This document shows positions 5,044 to 13,623 of a stretch of 13,726 nucleotides of DNA, piece after piece. The DNA comes from Paracoccaceae bacterium (GTDB taxonomy: Bacteria; Pseudomonadota; Alphaproteobacteria; Rhodobacterales; Rhodobacteraceae), in assembly GCA_021767525.1 (NCBI GenBank), contig JAASTF010000058.1:1-13726 (forward strand), in the 5' to 3' direction. The notes under the pieces were generated by a model. It was not told where the DNA came from. It saw nothing but the letters and a program-made list of their open reading frames with translations, and searched no databases. A program made the translations under genes and the position numbers. Within the stretch, counting starts at the first letter, position 1; each line of letters opens with the position of its first letter.

Positions 5044-6690
5044 TTACTGCGCCGGGATCGCCTGCGGCGTGTCCTGAAACAGCCCTTGCGCGGCGAAGAA
5101 GGCCGCGACCTGGCGGCGGGCGACCTCATTGCCGGAAAGGGTCTGGCCGGCATCCACATAGGTCATGCGCTGCACCGTTCCGTTGCCCGCATCCTTGGCC
5201 TGTGCCGCGCGCCAGTCGCTGTCGAGATGGTCGGACAGATGCGTTTGGGCCAGAACCTCGCCATCGCGGACAAGGCGCAGAACAGGATGGATGAACGGGT
5301 CGGGCGTGCTGCCGTCGACGGTGTGTTCGCGTTTCACATGCATGGAATTGGCGCCGAAATTGCCGAATTCCAGCGTGCCGCGCAGCAGTGTTCGGCCCTT
5401 GAATTCGGGCGCCTCGTCAACCCAGTGCATCGGCACGTCGGTGTAGAAGGCGCCCGCGTCGGGCCCGTCCAGCACCACAACGTCGCCCAGAAAGCCCGGT
5501 TGCAGGAAGATGCCCGAGGCGGTGCTGAACCGGTCGATCAGCAGCGATGACAGCGCGTCGGCCTGCAAGGGGGCGGTCTGGTGCGGAAAGACGCTGCCGG
5601 TCAGGCGCTGCGCCACGAATTCGGCCAGGCAGCGGATGTTGTAGCGGAAGCCATGCACGAAGCCCGACATGGTTTTCTTGAAATCGCGACATTGCATCAG
5701 CGTGCCCGCGAAGAAAAGGCCCGGTGTGCTTTCGCTTTCCCATTGCGCGGTCATGGCCGGGAATTTGCCCATGTGGCGCAGGGCGGGGCGAATTTCGGGG
5801 TCGAAGATCTGATCGTCGAAGCGGAAGCCGGTGCAGGCGATCACGCGGTCGTAATGCAGCACGATTTCATGGCCCTCGGCGGCGGACATGGCGATATGCA
5901 GGGTGTAGCCGCCGTTTTCGGGCACGATGCGGGTGATCGAGCCGTCGACCACCGCGTTTTGCGATTTCAGCTGGTAGGTGTCGAGGAAATTGGTGTTCAC
6001 CGCGCGCAGGTGGCCCACGAAATGCGAGTTCCAGGCCAGCTTGATCGGATTGGGGCTGATGACGTGGATCGACTGCGCCTCTTCGATCAGGCTTTCGGCG
6101 GTCTCAAACGCCGAATTGCCCTTGCCCAGAATCGCCACGCGCTTGTCGCGGAAGCCTTCGGGCGTGGCGTCGTAGTCGAAATAGTTTTCGGCGTGCTCGA
6201 TCCCGTCGATCTGGGCCTCCCACGGTTTGGTCATGCCGGTGGCGACGATCACGCTGCGGGCCTGCCAGGTCTGGCCGTCCGCTGCCGCGACCGTGAATAG
6301 GGCACCGTCTTTGGCGATGCGGGTGACGGTTACGCCGCAGGTCAGGCGGTCGGAGAAGCGCGCCTGGGCGAAATCGTCGAGATAGGACACGAATTCATCC
6401 GCCTTGGGGAAATAGCGGCGGGTGCGGGTGGTGACCAGGTCGCCCTCGTCGTTCAGCAGGCTGTTCCAGTCGAAGCGCAGGCGGGTTTCGGGATTGGACA
6501 GGCCCGTATGCACCTTGTTGATCGAGATCAGGTTGCGCTGGCGGGGGAAGTCGCGAAAGAACTGCCCGACCTGGCCGCGTTCGAGGATGTGGAAATCAAG
6601 GCCCTTCTTGTTCAGAAAATAGGCGGCTTGCAGCCCCGCCGGGCCCGCCCCGATGATCAGGCAGTCGATCGGCCGTGTCGTGGATGTCAT
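5044..6690 (-). CDS. FAD/NAD(P)-binding oxidoreductase related to eukaryotic FOXRED2 (ERFAD)
   Basis: A 548-residue two-dinucleotide-binding flavoprotein. The FAD Rossmann motif GAGPAG is at 14-19, followed by the FOXRED2-like stretch with FPRQRNLISINKVHTG (48-63) and FDWNSLL (73-79). ATG at 150-152, a second Rossmann motif GKGNSAFETAE at 189-199 for NAD(P)H, and CTGFRFD at 286-292 follow. The segment HFVGHLRAVNTNFLDTYQLKS (223-243) closely matches my memory of human FOXRED2. Residues about 375-548 form an extra C-terminal region of unknown role. Unlike FOXRED2 there is no signal peptide or ER-retention tail, so it should be cytoplasmic. The substrate is unknown; monooxygenase-like or disulfide-linked chemistry are both possible. 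I chose the ATG at 6690, with GGGGAA (6701-6696) five bases upstream, over an upstream GTG at 6732 that lacks an SD. It is divergent from the patatin gene. Confidence 0.85.
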   Translation of the reverse strand: MTSTTRPIDCLIIGAGPAGLQAAYFLNKKGLDFHILERGQVGQFFRDFPRQRNLISINKVHTGLSNPETRLRFDWNSLLNDEGDLVTTRTRRYFPKADEFVSYLDDFAQARFSDRLTCGVTVTRIAKDGALFTVAAADGQTWQARSVIVATGMTKPWEAQIDGIEHAENYFDYDATPEGFRDKRVAILGKGNSAFETAESLIEEAQSIHVISPNPIKLAWNSHFVGHLRAVNTNFLDTYQLKSQNAVVDGSITRIVPENGGYTLHIAMSAAEGHEIVLHYDRVIACTGFRFDDQIFDPEIRPALRHMGKFPAMTAQWESESTPGLFFAGTLMQCRDFKKTMSGFVHGFRYNIRCLAEFVAQRLTGSVFPHQTAPLQADALSSLLIDRFSTASGIFLQPGFLGDVVVLDGPDAGAFYTDVPMHWVDEAPEFKGRTLLRGTLEFGNFGANSMHVKREHTVDGSTPDPFIHPVLRLVRDGEVLAQTHLSDHLDSDWRAAQAKDAGNGTVQRMTYVDAGQTLSGNEVARRQVAAFFAAQGLFQDTPQAIPAQ

Positions 6691-6836
6691 GTCATTTCCC
6701 CAAGTGGCAGTCTGGTGTTGAATATGGTTCACGCGATCCAGATTAAGCGGCGTAGGCCGCGGGCGGAAAGCGATATTTCGCCTCAGGGGGGAATTTTTCG
6801 CCCAGAAGGCGACAGACGCGAAGGGAATGGCAAAAG

Positions 6837-7880
6837 ATGGGCAGCAATAAAATCCGTTTGAACCTGGCGCTTCAGGGCGGTGGAGCGCATGGGGCGTTCA
6901 CCTGGGGTGTGCTGGACCGGCTGCTGGATGACGAGGATATCGAGGTGGCGGCGATTTCAGGCACCTCGGCGGGGGCGATGAACGGCGCGGCCTTCAAATC
7001 GGGCTGGCTGGAAGGCGGGCGCGAGGGCGCGCGCGAGAACCTGAACTGGCTGTGGCAACAGCTGGGCGCGATCCAGGAAACGCCGATGACGCAATGGATG
7101 CTGGCCTTTGCGCCCTCGGCGGCGGTGCTGGGGCGGGCATTCGAATACTCGCTGGGCAATGCGGTGGCGGATGCGGCGGCGCGCTTTGCCTCGCCCTATG
7201 CATGGGGGCCGTTCTGGGACAACCCGCTGCGCAACGTGGCCGAGCGGTTTCATTACGAGGCGGTTTGCGCCGCAGACGGCCCGCGCCTGTTTGTCGGCGC
7301 GACCAATGTGCAAACGGGCAAGATCCGGGTGTTTTCGGGCGACGAGATTACGCCGGATGCGATCCTGGCCTCGGCCTGCCTGCCGACGCTGTTCCAGGCG
7401 GTCGAGATCGAAAACCCCGCGACCGGCGAGAGCGAGGCCTATTGGGATGGCGGATACACCGGCAACCCCGCGCTGTTTCCGTTGTTCGCGCCGGATTTGC
7501 CCGACGATGTGCTGATCGTGAACATCAACCCGCTAGAACGCGCGGGCGTGCCCACCACCCCGCAGCAGATCCATAACCGCATCAACGAGATCAGTTTCAA
7601 CAGCTCGCTTCTGCGCGAGTTGCGGGCGATTGCCTTCGTCAAGCGGCTGCTGAAGGATGGCAGCCTGAACCGGGGCAGCATGAAGGACGTGCTGGTGCAT
7701 ATGATCGCGGATGACGCGCTGATGAACGAGCTGTCGGTGGCCACCAAGCTGGCGCCGGGGCCGGTGCTGCTGTCGCGGCTGAAAGCGGCGGGGCGCGTGG
7801 CGGCGGATGGTTTCCTGGCCGCGCATAAGGGCGATTTGAACCAGCGCAGCACGGTCGATTTGCAAGCGATGTATGACTGA
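6837..7880 (+). CDS. Patatin-like phospholipase/serine hydrolase
   Basis: A 347-residue patatin-domain hydrolase with a Ser-Asp dyad. The oxyanion-hole loop GGGAHG is at 14-19, the nucleophile elbow GTSAG at 42-46 with Ser44, and the Asp box DGG at 204-206 with Asp204. All catalytic elements are intact, so an active acyl-ester hydrolase is expected. No signal peptide is visible; it should be cytoplasmic or peripheral on the membrane or on granules. Family members cleave phospholipids or other acyl esters. Patatin genes are found beside bdhA elsewhere, for example the Legionella bdhA-patD operon, so a role linked to PHB or storage-lipid turnover is reasonable here but inferred. The start lies 10 nt after GAAGGGA, a long but usable spacing. 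Its stop overlaps the next gene by 8 bp, which suggests translational coupling. In the 146-bp gap to the divergent flavoprotein gene I found no convincing promoter. Confidence 0.93.
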   Translation: MGSNKIRLNLALQGGGAHGAFTWGVLDRLLDDEDIEVAAISGTSAGAMNGAAFKSGWLEGGREGARENLNWLWQQLGAIQETPMTQWMLAFAPSAAVLGRAFEYSLGNAVADAAARFASPYAWGPFWDNPLRNVAERFHYEAVCAADGPRLFVGATNVQTGKIRVFSGDEITPDAILASACLPTLFQAVEIENPATGESEAYWDGGYTGNPALFPLFAPDLPDDVLIVNINPLERAGVPTTPQQIHNRINEISFNSSLLRELRAIAFVKRLLKDGSLNRGSMKDVLVHMIADDALMNELSVATKLAPGPVLLSRLKAAGRVAADGFLAAHKGDLNQRSTVDLQAMYD

Positions 7881-8661
7881 GCCCGCCCTGCATATCCGCC
7901 GCGCGGGGCCAGAGGATGGCCCACCGGTGGTGCTGGTGCATGGGGCCTGGCACGCCGGCTGGTTCTGGGAGCACGACCTGATCCCGGCGCTGGCGGGGCA
8001 GGGGATGCGGGTGATCGCCCCCGATTTGCGCGGGCATGGCCAAAGCGCGCCGGGCGCGCCGCTGTGGCGCACGCGGATCGCCGATTATGCAGGTGATATT
8101 GCGCAAGTGATCGACGGGCGGGGGCGCCCGCCGGTTCTGATCGGGCATTCGATGGGTGGGTTCATCTGTCAGCATCTCGTGGCGCGCGGGGTGGCGGTGC
8201 GGGGTGTGGGGCTGTTGGCCTCGGTCCCGGCGCAGGGGGCCATTCGGGCCGCGCTGCGTATCCTGCGGCGCGCGCCGCTGTCGTTGCTGTCGGTCACGCC
8301 GCGCCTGTCGATGCGCCCCTTGGTCGACACGCCCGACAAGGCGCGGGCGATGTTTTTGACCCCCGATGCCAGCGATGACGCGGCGACCCGCCTGGCCGAG
8401 CGGCTGGGCGATGAAAGCTATCTTGCGTTTCTGGACATGATCGCGTTGGACCTGCCGGGCAAGCCGGCCGCCGGGCTGCCCGCCTGCGTGATTGCAGGCG
8501 GGGCGGATGCGCTGTTTTCGGTGGCCGAACAGGCGCGGCTGGCGCACAGGTTCGGCACCACGCCGCATGTTATGCCGGGCGCACCGCATGACGTGCTGCT
8601 GTCGGACGAGGGCGCGCAGGCCGTGCGCGTGCTGACCGATTGGGTGCTGGGGCTGCCTTAA
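7873..8661 (+). CDS. Alpha/beta-fold hydrolase
   Basis: A 262-residue alpha/beta hydrolase with a complete triad: Ser93 in GHSMGG (91-96), Asp212 in GGADAL (209-214) and His239 in APHDVLL (237-243). The HGAW turn at 23-26 supplies the oxyanion hole, and PDLRGHGQS (50-58) is the standard strand-4 loop. Residues about 120-195 form the lid that sets specificity; it gives no clear substrate clue. No signal peptide is present. The ATG lies inside the end of the patatin gene (8-bp overlap), so the two are almost certainly co-expressed and may act in sequence on one ester substrate (inference). At the other end its TAA shares the bases TTAA with the stop codon of the convergent DUF502 gene. The general fold and catalytic class are firm; the reaction is not known. 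Confidence 0.92.
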   Translation: MTEPALHIRRAGPEDGPPVVLVHGAWHAGWFWEHDLIPALAGQGMRVIAPDLRGHGQSAPGAPLWRTRIADYAGDIAQVIDGRGRPPVLIGHSMGGFICQHLVARGVAVRGVGLLASVPAQGAIRAALRILRRAPLSLLSVTPRLSMRPLVDTPDKARAMFLTPDASDDAATRLAERLGDESYLAFLDMIALDLPGKPAAGLPACVIAGGADALFSVAEQARLAHRFGTTPHVMPGAPHDVLLSDEGAQAVRVLTDWVLGLP

Positions 8662-9407
8662 CCCTTGCCGCGCGGCGGTTTGGTGGGATCCTTGGGGTTG
8701 GGATAGACCAGCCCGGCCGAGATCACCAGCTTGGCGGCGTCTTCGACGCTCATATCCAATTCGATCACGTCTTCCTTGGGAAAGAACAACAAGAATCCCG
8801 AGGTGGGGTTGGGCGTTGTGGGGACGAAAACGCTCATCAACGCGCCGGCGGTTTCGGCGCGGGCCGCGACCTCGCCCTTGGCGGTGGTCGAGACGAAGCC
8901 AATGGCCCAGATGCCCTTGCGCGGATACTGGATCAGGCAGGCCTTTTCAAAGCTGCTTTCGGATTGCGCAAAGACCGTTTCGGCAATCTGTTTGACCCCG
9001 TTATAGACCGAGCGGACGATGGGCATCCGGTCGACCAGCCCCTCGGCCCAGCGAATGAGCGAGCGCCCGATAAAGCCCTTGGCCAGCCAGCCCACAAGGA
9101 TCGTGAACAGCAAGAAGATGATGACACCGACGCCGCGAATATGCAGCTGCGTGTCCTCGCCCAGCCAGGCGTTGTAGTTTTCCGTGCCGATCAGCGCGCG
9201 CAACAGCGCGTCGGGCTGATAGGCGTTGGGCACGAAGGGCAGAACAAAGCTGTCGACCCAACCGATCAGCGACCAGATTAGCCAGATCGTCAGACCCACC
9301 GGCGCGATCACAACCAGTCCCGTCAGGAAGGACGAGCGCAGCCGCGCGAAAAGGCCGGGCTTGCGGGGCGGCTCGGGGTGGTCGTTGAACTCGAAGGGGG
9401 TATTCAT
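8658..9407 (-). CDS. DUF502 family inner-membrane protein
   Basis: A 249-residue protein of the DUF502 family, widespread in bacteria and related to the plant COV (continuous vascular ring) proteins; its biochemical function is not established. The N-terminus is short, proline-rich and cytosol-like. There are two membrane segments at about 26-50 and 92-110. A conserved soluble region follows with PIVRSVYNGVKQ (129-140) and VFVPTTPNPTSGFLL (193-207), both family signatures. The C-terminal tail is proline/lysine-rich. It is the last gene of the leftward block, 83 nt after psuG, and has a possible promoter of its own. It meets the alpha/beta hydrolase gene tail-to-tail with overlapping stop codons. 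Confidence 0.92.
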   Translation of the reverse strand: MNTPFEFNDHPEPPRKPGLFARLRSSFLTGLVVIAPVGLTIWLIWSLIGWVDSFVLPFVPNAYQPDALLRALIGTENYNAWLGEDTQLHIRGVGVIIFLLFTILVGWLAKGFIGRSLIRWAEGLVDRMPIVRSVYNGVKQIAETVFAQSESSFEKACLIQYPRKGIWAIGFVSTTAKGEVAARAETAGALMSVFVPTTPNPTSGFLLFFPKEDVIELDMSVEDAAKLVISAGLVYPNPKDPTKPPRGKG

Positions 9408-9436
9408 CGCACAGTCTGTCCCGTTGGGTCAGCCGA

Positions 9437-9465
9437 GATGTAGGCGCATCCGTGCCCCGCCACAA
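9437..9465 (-). promoter_or_regulatory. Possible promoter of the DUF502 gene
   Basis: On the minus strand, TTGTGG (9465-9460), a 17-nt spacer, and TACATC (9442-9437) sit in the 83-nt gap after psuG. The expected start is near 9430, giving a short leader. This would let DUF502 be expressed independently of the pseudouridine genes. Both hexamers deviate from consensus, so this is tentative. Confidence 0.35.
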
Positions 9466-9490
9466 TAGACAGCCGCACGCGTGAGGGAAA

Positions 9491-10401
<911 letters not shown>

Positions 10402-10405
<4 letters not shown>

Positions 10406-11298
10406 AGGGGGGTATCTCCGCTTACGTAATCGGCGGCGGCGGTCAGGGCGCGCGCCAGGGCCTGGGCGCGGTCGGCGCCGGCCAGTTCCGCCGCAATGTG
10501 GGCCGCCATGAAGGTATCGCCCGCGCCGGTGACGCGGGTGACCAGCACCTCGGGCGGGGTGCGATCGAGGGTGGGGGCGCCGGCCACGGCCTCGGCCGCG
10601 GCGTTGCCGCCATCGGTGACCAGCACGCGCGCGGCCCCGCGCGCCACCAGCGCCTCGGCCGCTTGGGCGGCGCTGTCGAACCGGTCTTGCGCCAGCAGGC
10701 CAGCCTCTTCCAGGTTCACATACAGAACCGCGCGCGGATGGGTCAGGAAGGGCAACAGACGCTCGGCCTTGCCGGGCGAGGCGGGGGCCACGCGCAGATC
10801 GGCGCGGGCAAGCCCGGGGTCGATGGCGATCCGGTCAAGCAGCGCCTGGGTCAGGTTGCCATCCAGCGCCACGGTGCCGGCGAAGGGCGCGTCCGGCGCC
10901 CCCAGGCGGCCATCGGCCAGGGGGCGCAGGATCTTGTCGCCCGCCGCCTCGAGCGAGTGGGCATCGGCAATCGCGGCGATCAGGCCGTTGGCGCCCTCGA
11001 CCGCCATGTACCGGTCGGTCGGAAGGTCGTCAGAGCGGTAGAGGTAGCCGGTTTCAAGGTTCAGCGCCGCGCAGGCGGCGACCAGCTCATCGCCCTCGGC
11101 ATCCCGGCCCACGGCGGACAAAAGCGCGGGCCGCAGCCCGAACCGCGCCAGCGCCATCGCGATGTTCAGCGCCACGCCGCCGGGCAGGCGCGTGATCCGC
11201 CCCGGCACGTCCGAGCCCTGGCGCATCGCGCTGGCCGAGCGCCCGATGATGTCCCACAGGACCGAACCGATGCAAAGGATATCTGGGCGCGTGTTCAT
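10402..11298 (-). CDS. psuK: PfkB-family sugar kinase, pseudouridine kinase
   Basis: A 298-residue ribokinase-like enzyme. The substrate-side GG motif is LPGGVALN (38-45). The ATP/anion-hole signature is VTGAGDTF (256-263), with Asp261 as the catalytic base. ILCIGSVLWDIIG (7-19) is the usual first strand. Taken alone it could be any PfkB nucleoside or sugar kinase. The 4-bp overlap with psuG assigns it as the kinase that makes pseudouridine 5'-phosphate, the substrate of PsuG. No pseudouridine transporter gene is adjacent. The start codon follows CAAGGGGGC, whose purine run is one arm of a perfect 8-bp inverted repeat, so its Shine-Dalgarno is probably masked until the upstream gene is translated. 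The gene lies 48 nt after the DUF4198 gene on the same strand and may be on one mRNA with it. Confidence 0.93.
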
Positions 11299-11299
11299 G

Positions 11300-11338
11300 C
11301 CCCCTTGATGCCCGCGGCACAGGGCGGCGGCAAGGGGG
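11300..11338 (-). promoter_or_regulatory. Hairpin masking the psuK ribosome-binding site
   Basis: In the mRNA, CCCCCUUG (11338-11331) pairs perfectly with CAAGGGGG (11307-11300), 8 bp around a 23-nt GC-rich loop that can itself fold through GCCC/GGGC. The 3' arm is the only SD-like sequence of psuK and ends one base before its ATG. The 5' arm begins 8 nt after the stop codon of the preceding gene, so a terminating ribosome would open the stem. There is no U-tract, so this is not an intrinsic terminator. Confidence 0.6.
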
Positions 11339-11346
11339 TTCCGGCG

Positions 11347-12165
11347 TCAGCCCGGCACGTGGAACGTCATCGCGGCCCAGAGCGATTCCCACACCGCGCC
11401 GTTTTCGGCCGCGGTATCAGTGGCCGGTTCGCGCATCACCACCGCATCCAGTAAATAGTCATGTCCCGGCGCCACCCCGATCACGGCGCGGCCCTGGGCG
11501 TCGGTCCGGGTGGTGGTGATCGTCACCGCGCCATCCGGGGCGCGGGCAAAGATTTCCACCTGCGCATCGGCGCGCGGTTCCTGGTTGTAGAACAGCTGCA
11601 CCGACAGGCCGTCGCTCATATCGCCGGTATAGGGGTTTTCCAGCGCCACGAACTCGGTCGCAAAGCCAAAGGCCCGATCGGCGCCCGCCGCGTCGCCCAC
11701 GCCGATCAGCGCCTTGGCGTGGCGGCTGTAGGCCTCTTTGAACCCGGTCTGGGGCAGGGCGCGGTCAGCGTGGCGTTCCAGCGTGCCGTGCAACGCCTTG
11801 TGCGAGACGAAAGCGGTGAATTTTTCCCATTCGCGATAGGTCAGGGTTTGCGCCCTGCTTTGATAGGCCAGCACCATCAGCCCGTCGCCCGCGTCGTCGA
11901 TCACCAGCGCGGGAATGTCGCCCGACCGGCCGGTGACTTGGCTCACGTCGCCGCCCTGTAGCCGCTCGAACCGGTCGATCCGGCGGTCATACCAGGCCAG
12001 GTTGATGCCCTCGAACGCCTCGCCATTCTTGATCTGAACCGTCAGGCTGTCGCCTGTTTCGACTTGATAACTTTCCGGGGCGAGCCATAACTCATGGGAC
12101 AGGGCCGGCGTGGAAAGGCCAAGGAAAACAGCGGGGACAAGGCGAAGGATGCGTGCGAAACTCAT
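11347..12165 (-). CDS. DUF4198 family periplasmic protein (putative nickel/cobalt uptake component)
   Basis: A 272-residue secreted protein. The signal peptide occupies residues 1-23 (two Arg, hydrophobic core, ending PALS), and the mature protein begins HELWLAPESYQVETGD. This His-Glu-x-Trp start followed by beta-rich sequence is typical of DUF4198, a family found with nickel and cobalt transporters. A carboxypeptidase-regulatory-like beta domain follows at about 190-250 (DAQGRAVIGVAPGHDYLLDAV). The mature N-terminal His may help bind metal (inference). It is divergent from the HupE/UreJ-like permease gene, a pairing that supports a joint metal-uptake role. The ATG at 12165 is chosen because it places the signal peptide correctly. 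The open frame continues 64 codons upstream to 12357, but that extension is antisense to the permease gene and not protein-like. No strong Shine-Dalgarno is visible. Confidence 0.85.
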   Translation of the reverse strand: MSFARILRLVPAVFLGLSTPALSHELWLAPESYQVETGDSLTVQIKNGEAFEGINLAWYDRRIDRFERLQGGDVSQVTGRSGDIPALVIDDAGDGLMVLAYQSRAQTLTYREWEKFTAFVSHKALHGTLERHADRALPQTGFKEAYSRHAKALIGVGDAAGADRAFGFATEFVALENPYTGDMSDGLSVQLFYNQEPRADAQVEIFARAPDGAVTITTTRTDAQGRAVIGVAPGHDYLLDAVVMREPATDTAAENGAVWESLWAAMTFHVPG

Positions 12166-13483
12166 GACCAGCAAGGTGGTGCATTGGCTGTGGCTGTCAA
12201 CGCTTTTGATACTAATGGCACTGCCCGCCCGCGCGCATGAGGTGCAGCCCACGATTGCCGACCTGCAAACCGCCGATGGTGTCGTCACGCTGAGCCTGCG
12301 GATGAATGCCGAGGCTTTCGTGGCCGATCTGGACCTGGACGGGCTGGAAGACACCAACGCCGCCGAAAATGCCGACGATTACGACGCCTTGCGCGCGCTG
12401 TCGCCCGATGAAATGGCCACGCGGCTGCGCGACGCCTGGCCCGAGATTTCGCAGGACATCGCCCTGCGCGCGGGCGGCCAGCCCGTGCCGCTGGCGTTGG
12501 AAAGCGTGCAAGTGGGCGATCCGGGCAATATCGAGCTGCCGCGCCCCAGCCAGGTCGTTCTGCGCGGTGATCTGCCGGATGGCGCGGGCGCGCTTAGCCT
12601 GGACTGGGGGCAGGGCAACGGCGCGCTGATCCTGCGCCAGCAGGGGGTCGAGCAGCCCTTTACCGGCTACCTGGACGGCGGCGAGACAAGCCCCGAAATC
12701 CCGCTGACGGGGATGGGCGCGCCGGCCTCGGGCCTGTCGGTCTTTGCCGAGTATATTCCGGTGGGGTTCGATCACATCCTGCCCAAGGGGCTGGATCACA
12801 TCCTGTTCGTTCTGGGCCTGTTTTTCCTGTCCACGCATCTGCGGCCGCTGATCTGGCAGGTCACGGCCTTTACCGCGGCGCATACGATCACGCTGGCGAT
12901 GGCGGCACTTGGATGGGTGAACGTGCCCGGCTCGATCGTGGAGCCACTTATCGCAGCCTCGATCGTTTACGTGGCGCTTGAAAACATCTGGGCGCGCGAC
13001 CTGAGCCCCTGGCGGCCCGCGGTGATCTTTGGCTTTGGCCTGTTGCACGGGTTGGGCTTTGCCAGCGTGCTGGCGGAATTCGGCCTGCCCGAGGCCAATT
13101 TCATCCCCGCGCTCATCGGCTTCAACGTGGGCGTCGAGGTGGGGCAGCTGACGGTGATCGCCATTGCGTTCCTGATCGTGGCGCTGGCGCAGCGGGTTGA
13201 CCGGGGCGAGGCCGATCTACGCCCCGCGCAGGTGGGCTATGGCGTGGCGATGCTGGCCTTTGTCGGGCTTAGCGTGCTGCTGAACGGGCCCGGCTTTGTC
13301 GACACGATGGGGGCGGGGGCGCCGGTGTTCTTCTGGCCGCTGGCAGCGCTTTGCCTGGGCTGCGCGCTGGCCGTCACCTTCGTGGATCACCTGGAAAGCT
13401 ATCGCCGCTTCGTCGCGATCCCGGCCTCGGTCGCCATCGCGGCGGTGGGCGCCTTCTGGTTCGTCGAGCGGGTTTTCCTTTAA
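12149..13483 (+). CDS. HupE/UreJ-like membrane protein (putative nickel/cobalt permease)
   Basis: A 444-residue protein: signal peptide (1-29, ending ARA before HE), an extracytoplasmic domain to about residue 195, then about seven or eight membrane segments. The conserved core is GFDHILPKGLDHILFVLGL (206-224), followed by AAHTITLAMA (243-252) and GLLHGLGFASVL (297-308). The histidines 209, 217, 245 and 300 are the expected metal-path residues of the HupE/UreJ_2 family, predicted nickel or cobalt permeases. The large N-terminal domain is the long-form architecture, unlike the short HupE of hydrogenase operons; no hydrogenase or urease genes are nearby. The start could be ATG 12149, with AAGG (12139-12142) six bases upstream, or ATG 12164 (439 residues) without a well-spaced SD. 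I prefer 12149. Either choice overlaps the start of the divergent DUF4198 gene, so their promoters must lie inside each other's coding sequence. Confidence 0.9.
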   Translation: MRAKLMTSKVVHWLWLSTLLILMALPARAHEVQPTIADLQTADGVVTLSLRMNAEAFVADLDLDGLEDTNAAENADDYDALRALSPDEMATRLRDAWPEISQDIALRAGGQPVPLALESVQVGDPGNIELPRPSQVVLRGDLPDGAGALSLDWGQGNGALILRQQGVEQPFTGYLDGGETSPEIPLTGMGAPASGLSVFAEYIPVGFDHILPKGLDHILFVLGLFFLSTHLRPLIWQVTAFTAAHTITLAMAALGWVNVPGSIVEPLIAASIVYVALENIWARDLSPWRPAVIFGFGLLHGLGFASVLAEFGLPEANFIPALIGFNVGVEVGQLTVIAIAFLIVALAQRVDRGEADLRPAQVGYGVAMLAFVGLSVLLNGPGFVDTMGAGAPVFFWPLAALCLGCALAVTFVDHLESYRRFVAIPASVAIAAVGAFWFVERVFL

Positions 13484-13487
13484 GGGG

Positions 13488-13516
13488 TTGCGCGGCGTGG
13501 ATAGGGGCGCTATACG
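13488..13516 (+). promoter_or_regulatory. Predicted rpsB promoter
   Basis: TTGCGC (13488-13493), a 17-nt spacer, and TATACG (13511-13516). The expected start is near 13523, giving an rpsB leader of roughly 113 nt. The -35 begins only 5 nt after the stop of the permease gene, and no terminator separates them, so some read-through is possible. Confidence 0.55.
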
Positions 13517-13577
13517 CGCGCCACTTAATCCCGCAGGCGGGGTCGGGCCCTTGGGACAGACATCCCCAAACGGTCCA

Positions 13578-13623
13578 CCGGTTGGCGCATCCGCGCTGTC
13601 ACCCCCGCCAAGGCGCAAACCGG
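13578..13623 (+). promoter_or_regulatory. Structured rpsB leader, candidate S2 autoregulatory element
   Basis: CCGGTT (13578-13583) pairs with AACCGG (13618-13623). After a G-A mismatch, GCGC (13585-13588) pairs with GCGC (13613-13616). The helix ends at the base before AAAGGA (13624-13629), the rpsB Shine-Dalgarno. Two competing folds exist: TTGGCG (13582-13587) with CGCCAA (13606-13611), and GCGC (13585-13588) with GCGC (13593-13596). Mutually exclusive stems next to an SD are what one expects where S2 represses its own mRNA, known for rpsB in gammaproteobacteria. Here it is an inference from structure alone. Confidence 0.45.

Noticed and set aside
5581..6300. 239-codon plus-strand open frame antisense to the FOXRED2-like gene
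   Set aside because: Shadow frame; the opposite strand carries two intact Rossmann motifs.
6691..6732. 14-codon N-terminal extension of the FOXRED2-like gene from a GTG
   Set aside because: No Shine-Dalgarno there, while the ATG at 6690 has GGGGAA at proper spacing just before the conserved FAD motif.
12195..12200. Consensus TTGACA on the minus strand upstream of the DUF4198 gene
   Set aside because: No acceptable -10 lies 16-18 nt downstream (ACCTTG at 17), so I do not call a promoter; it may still contribute.
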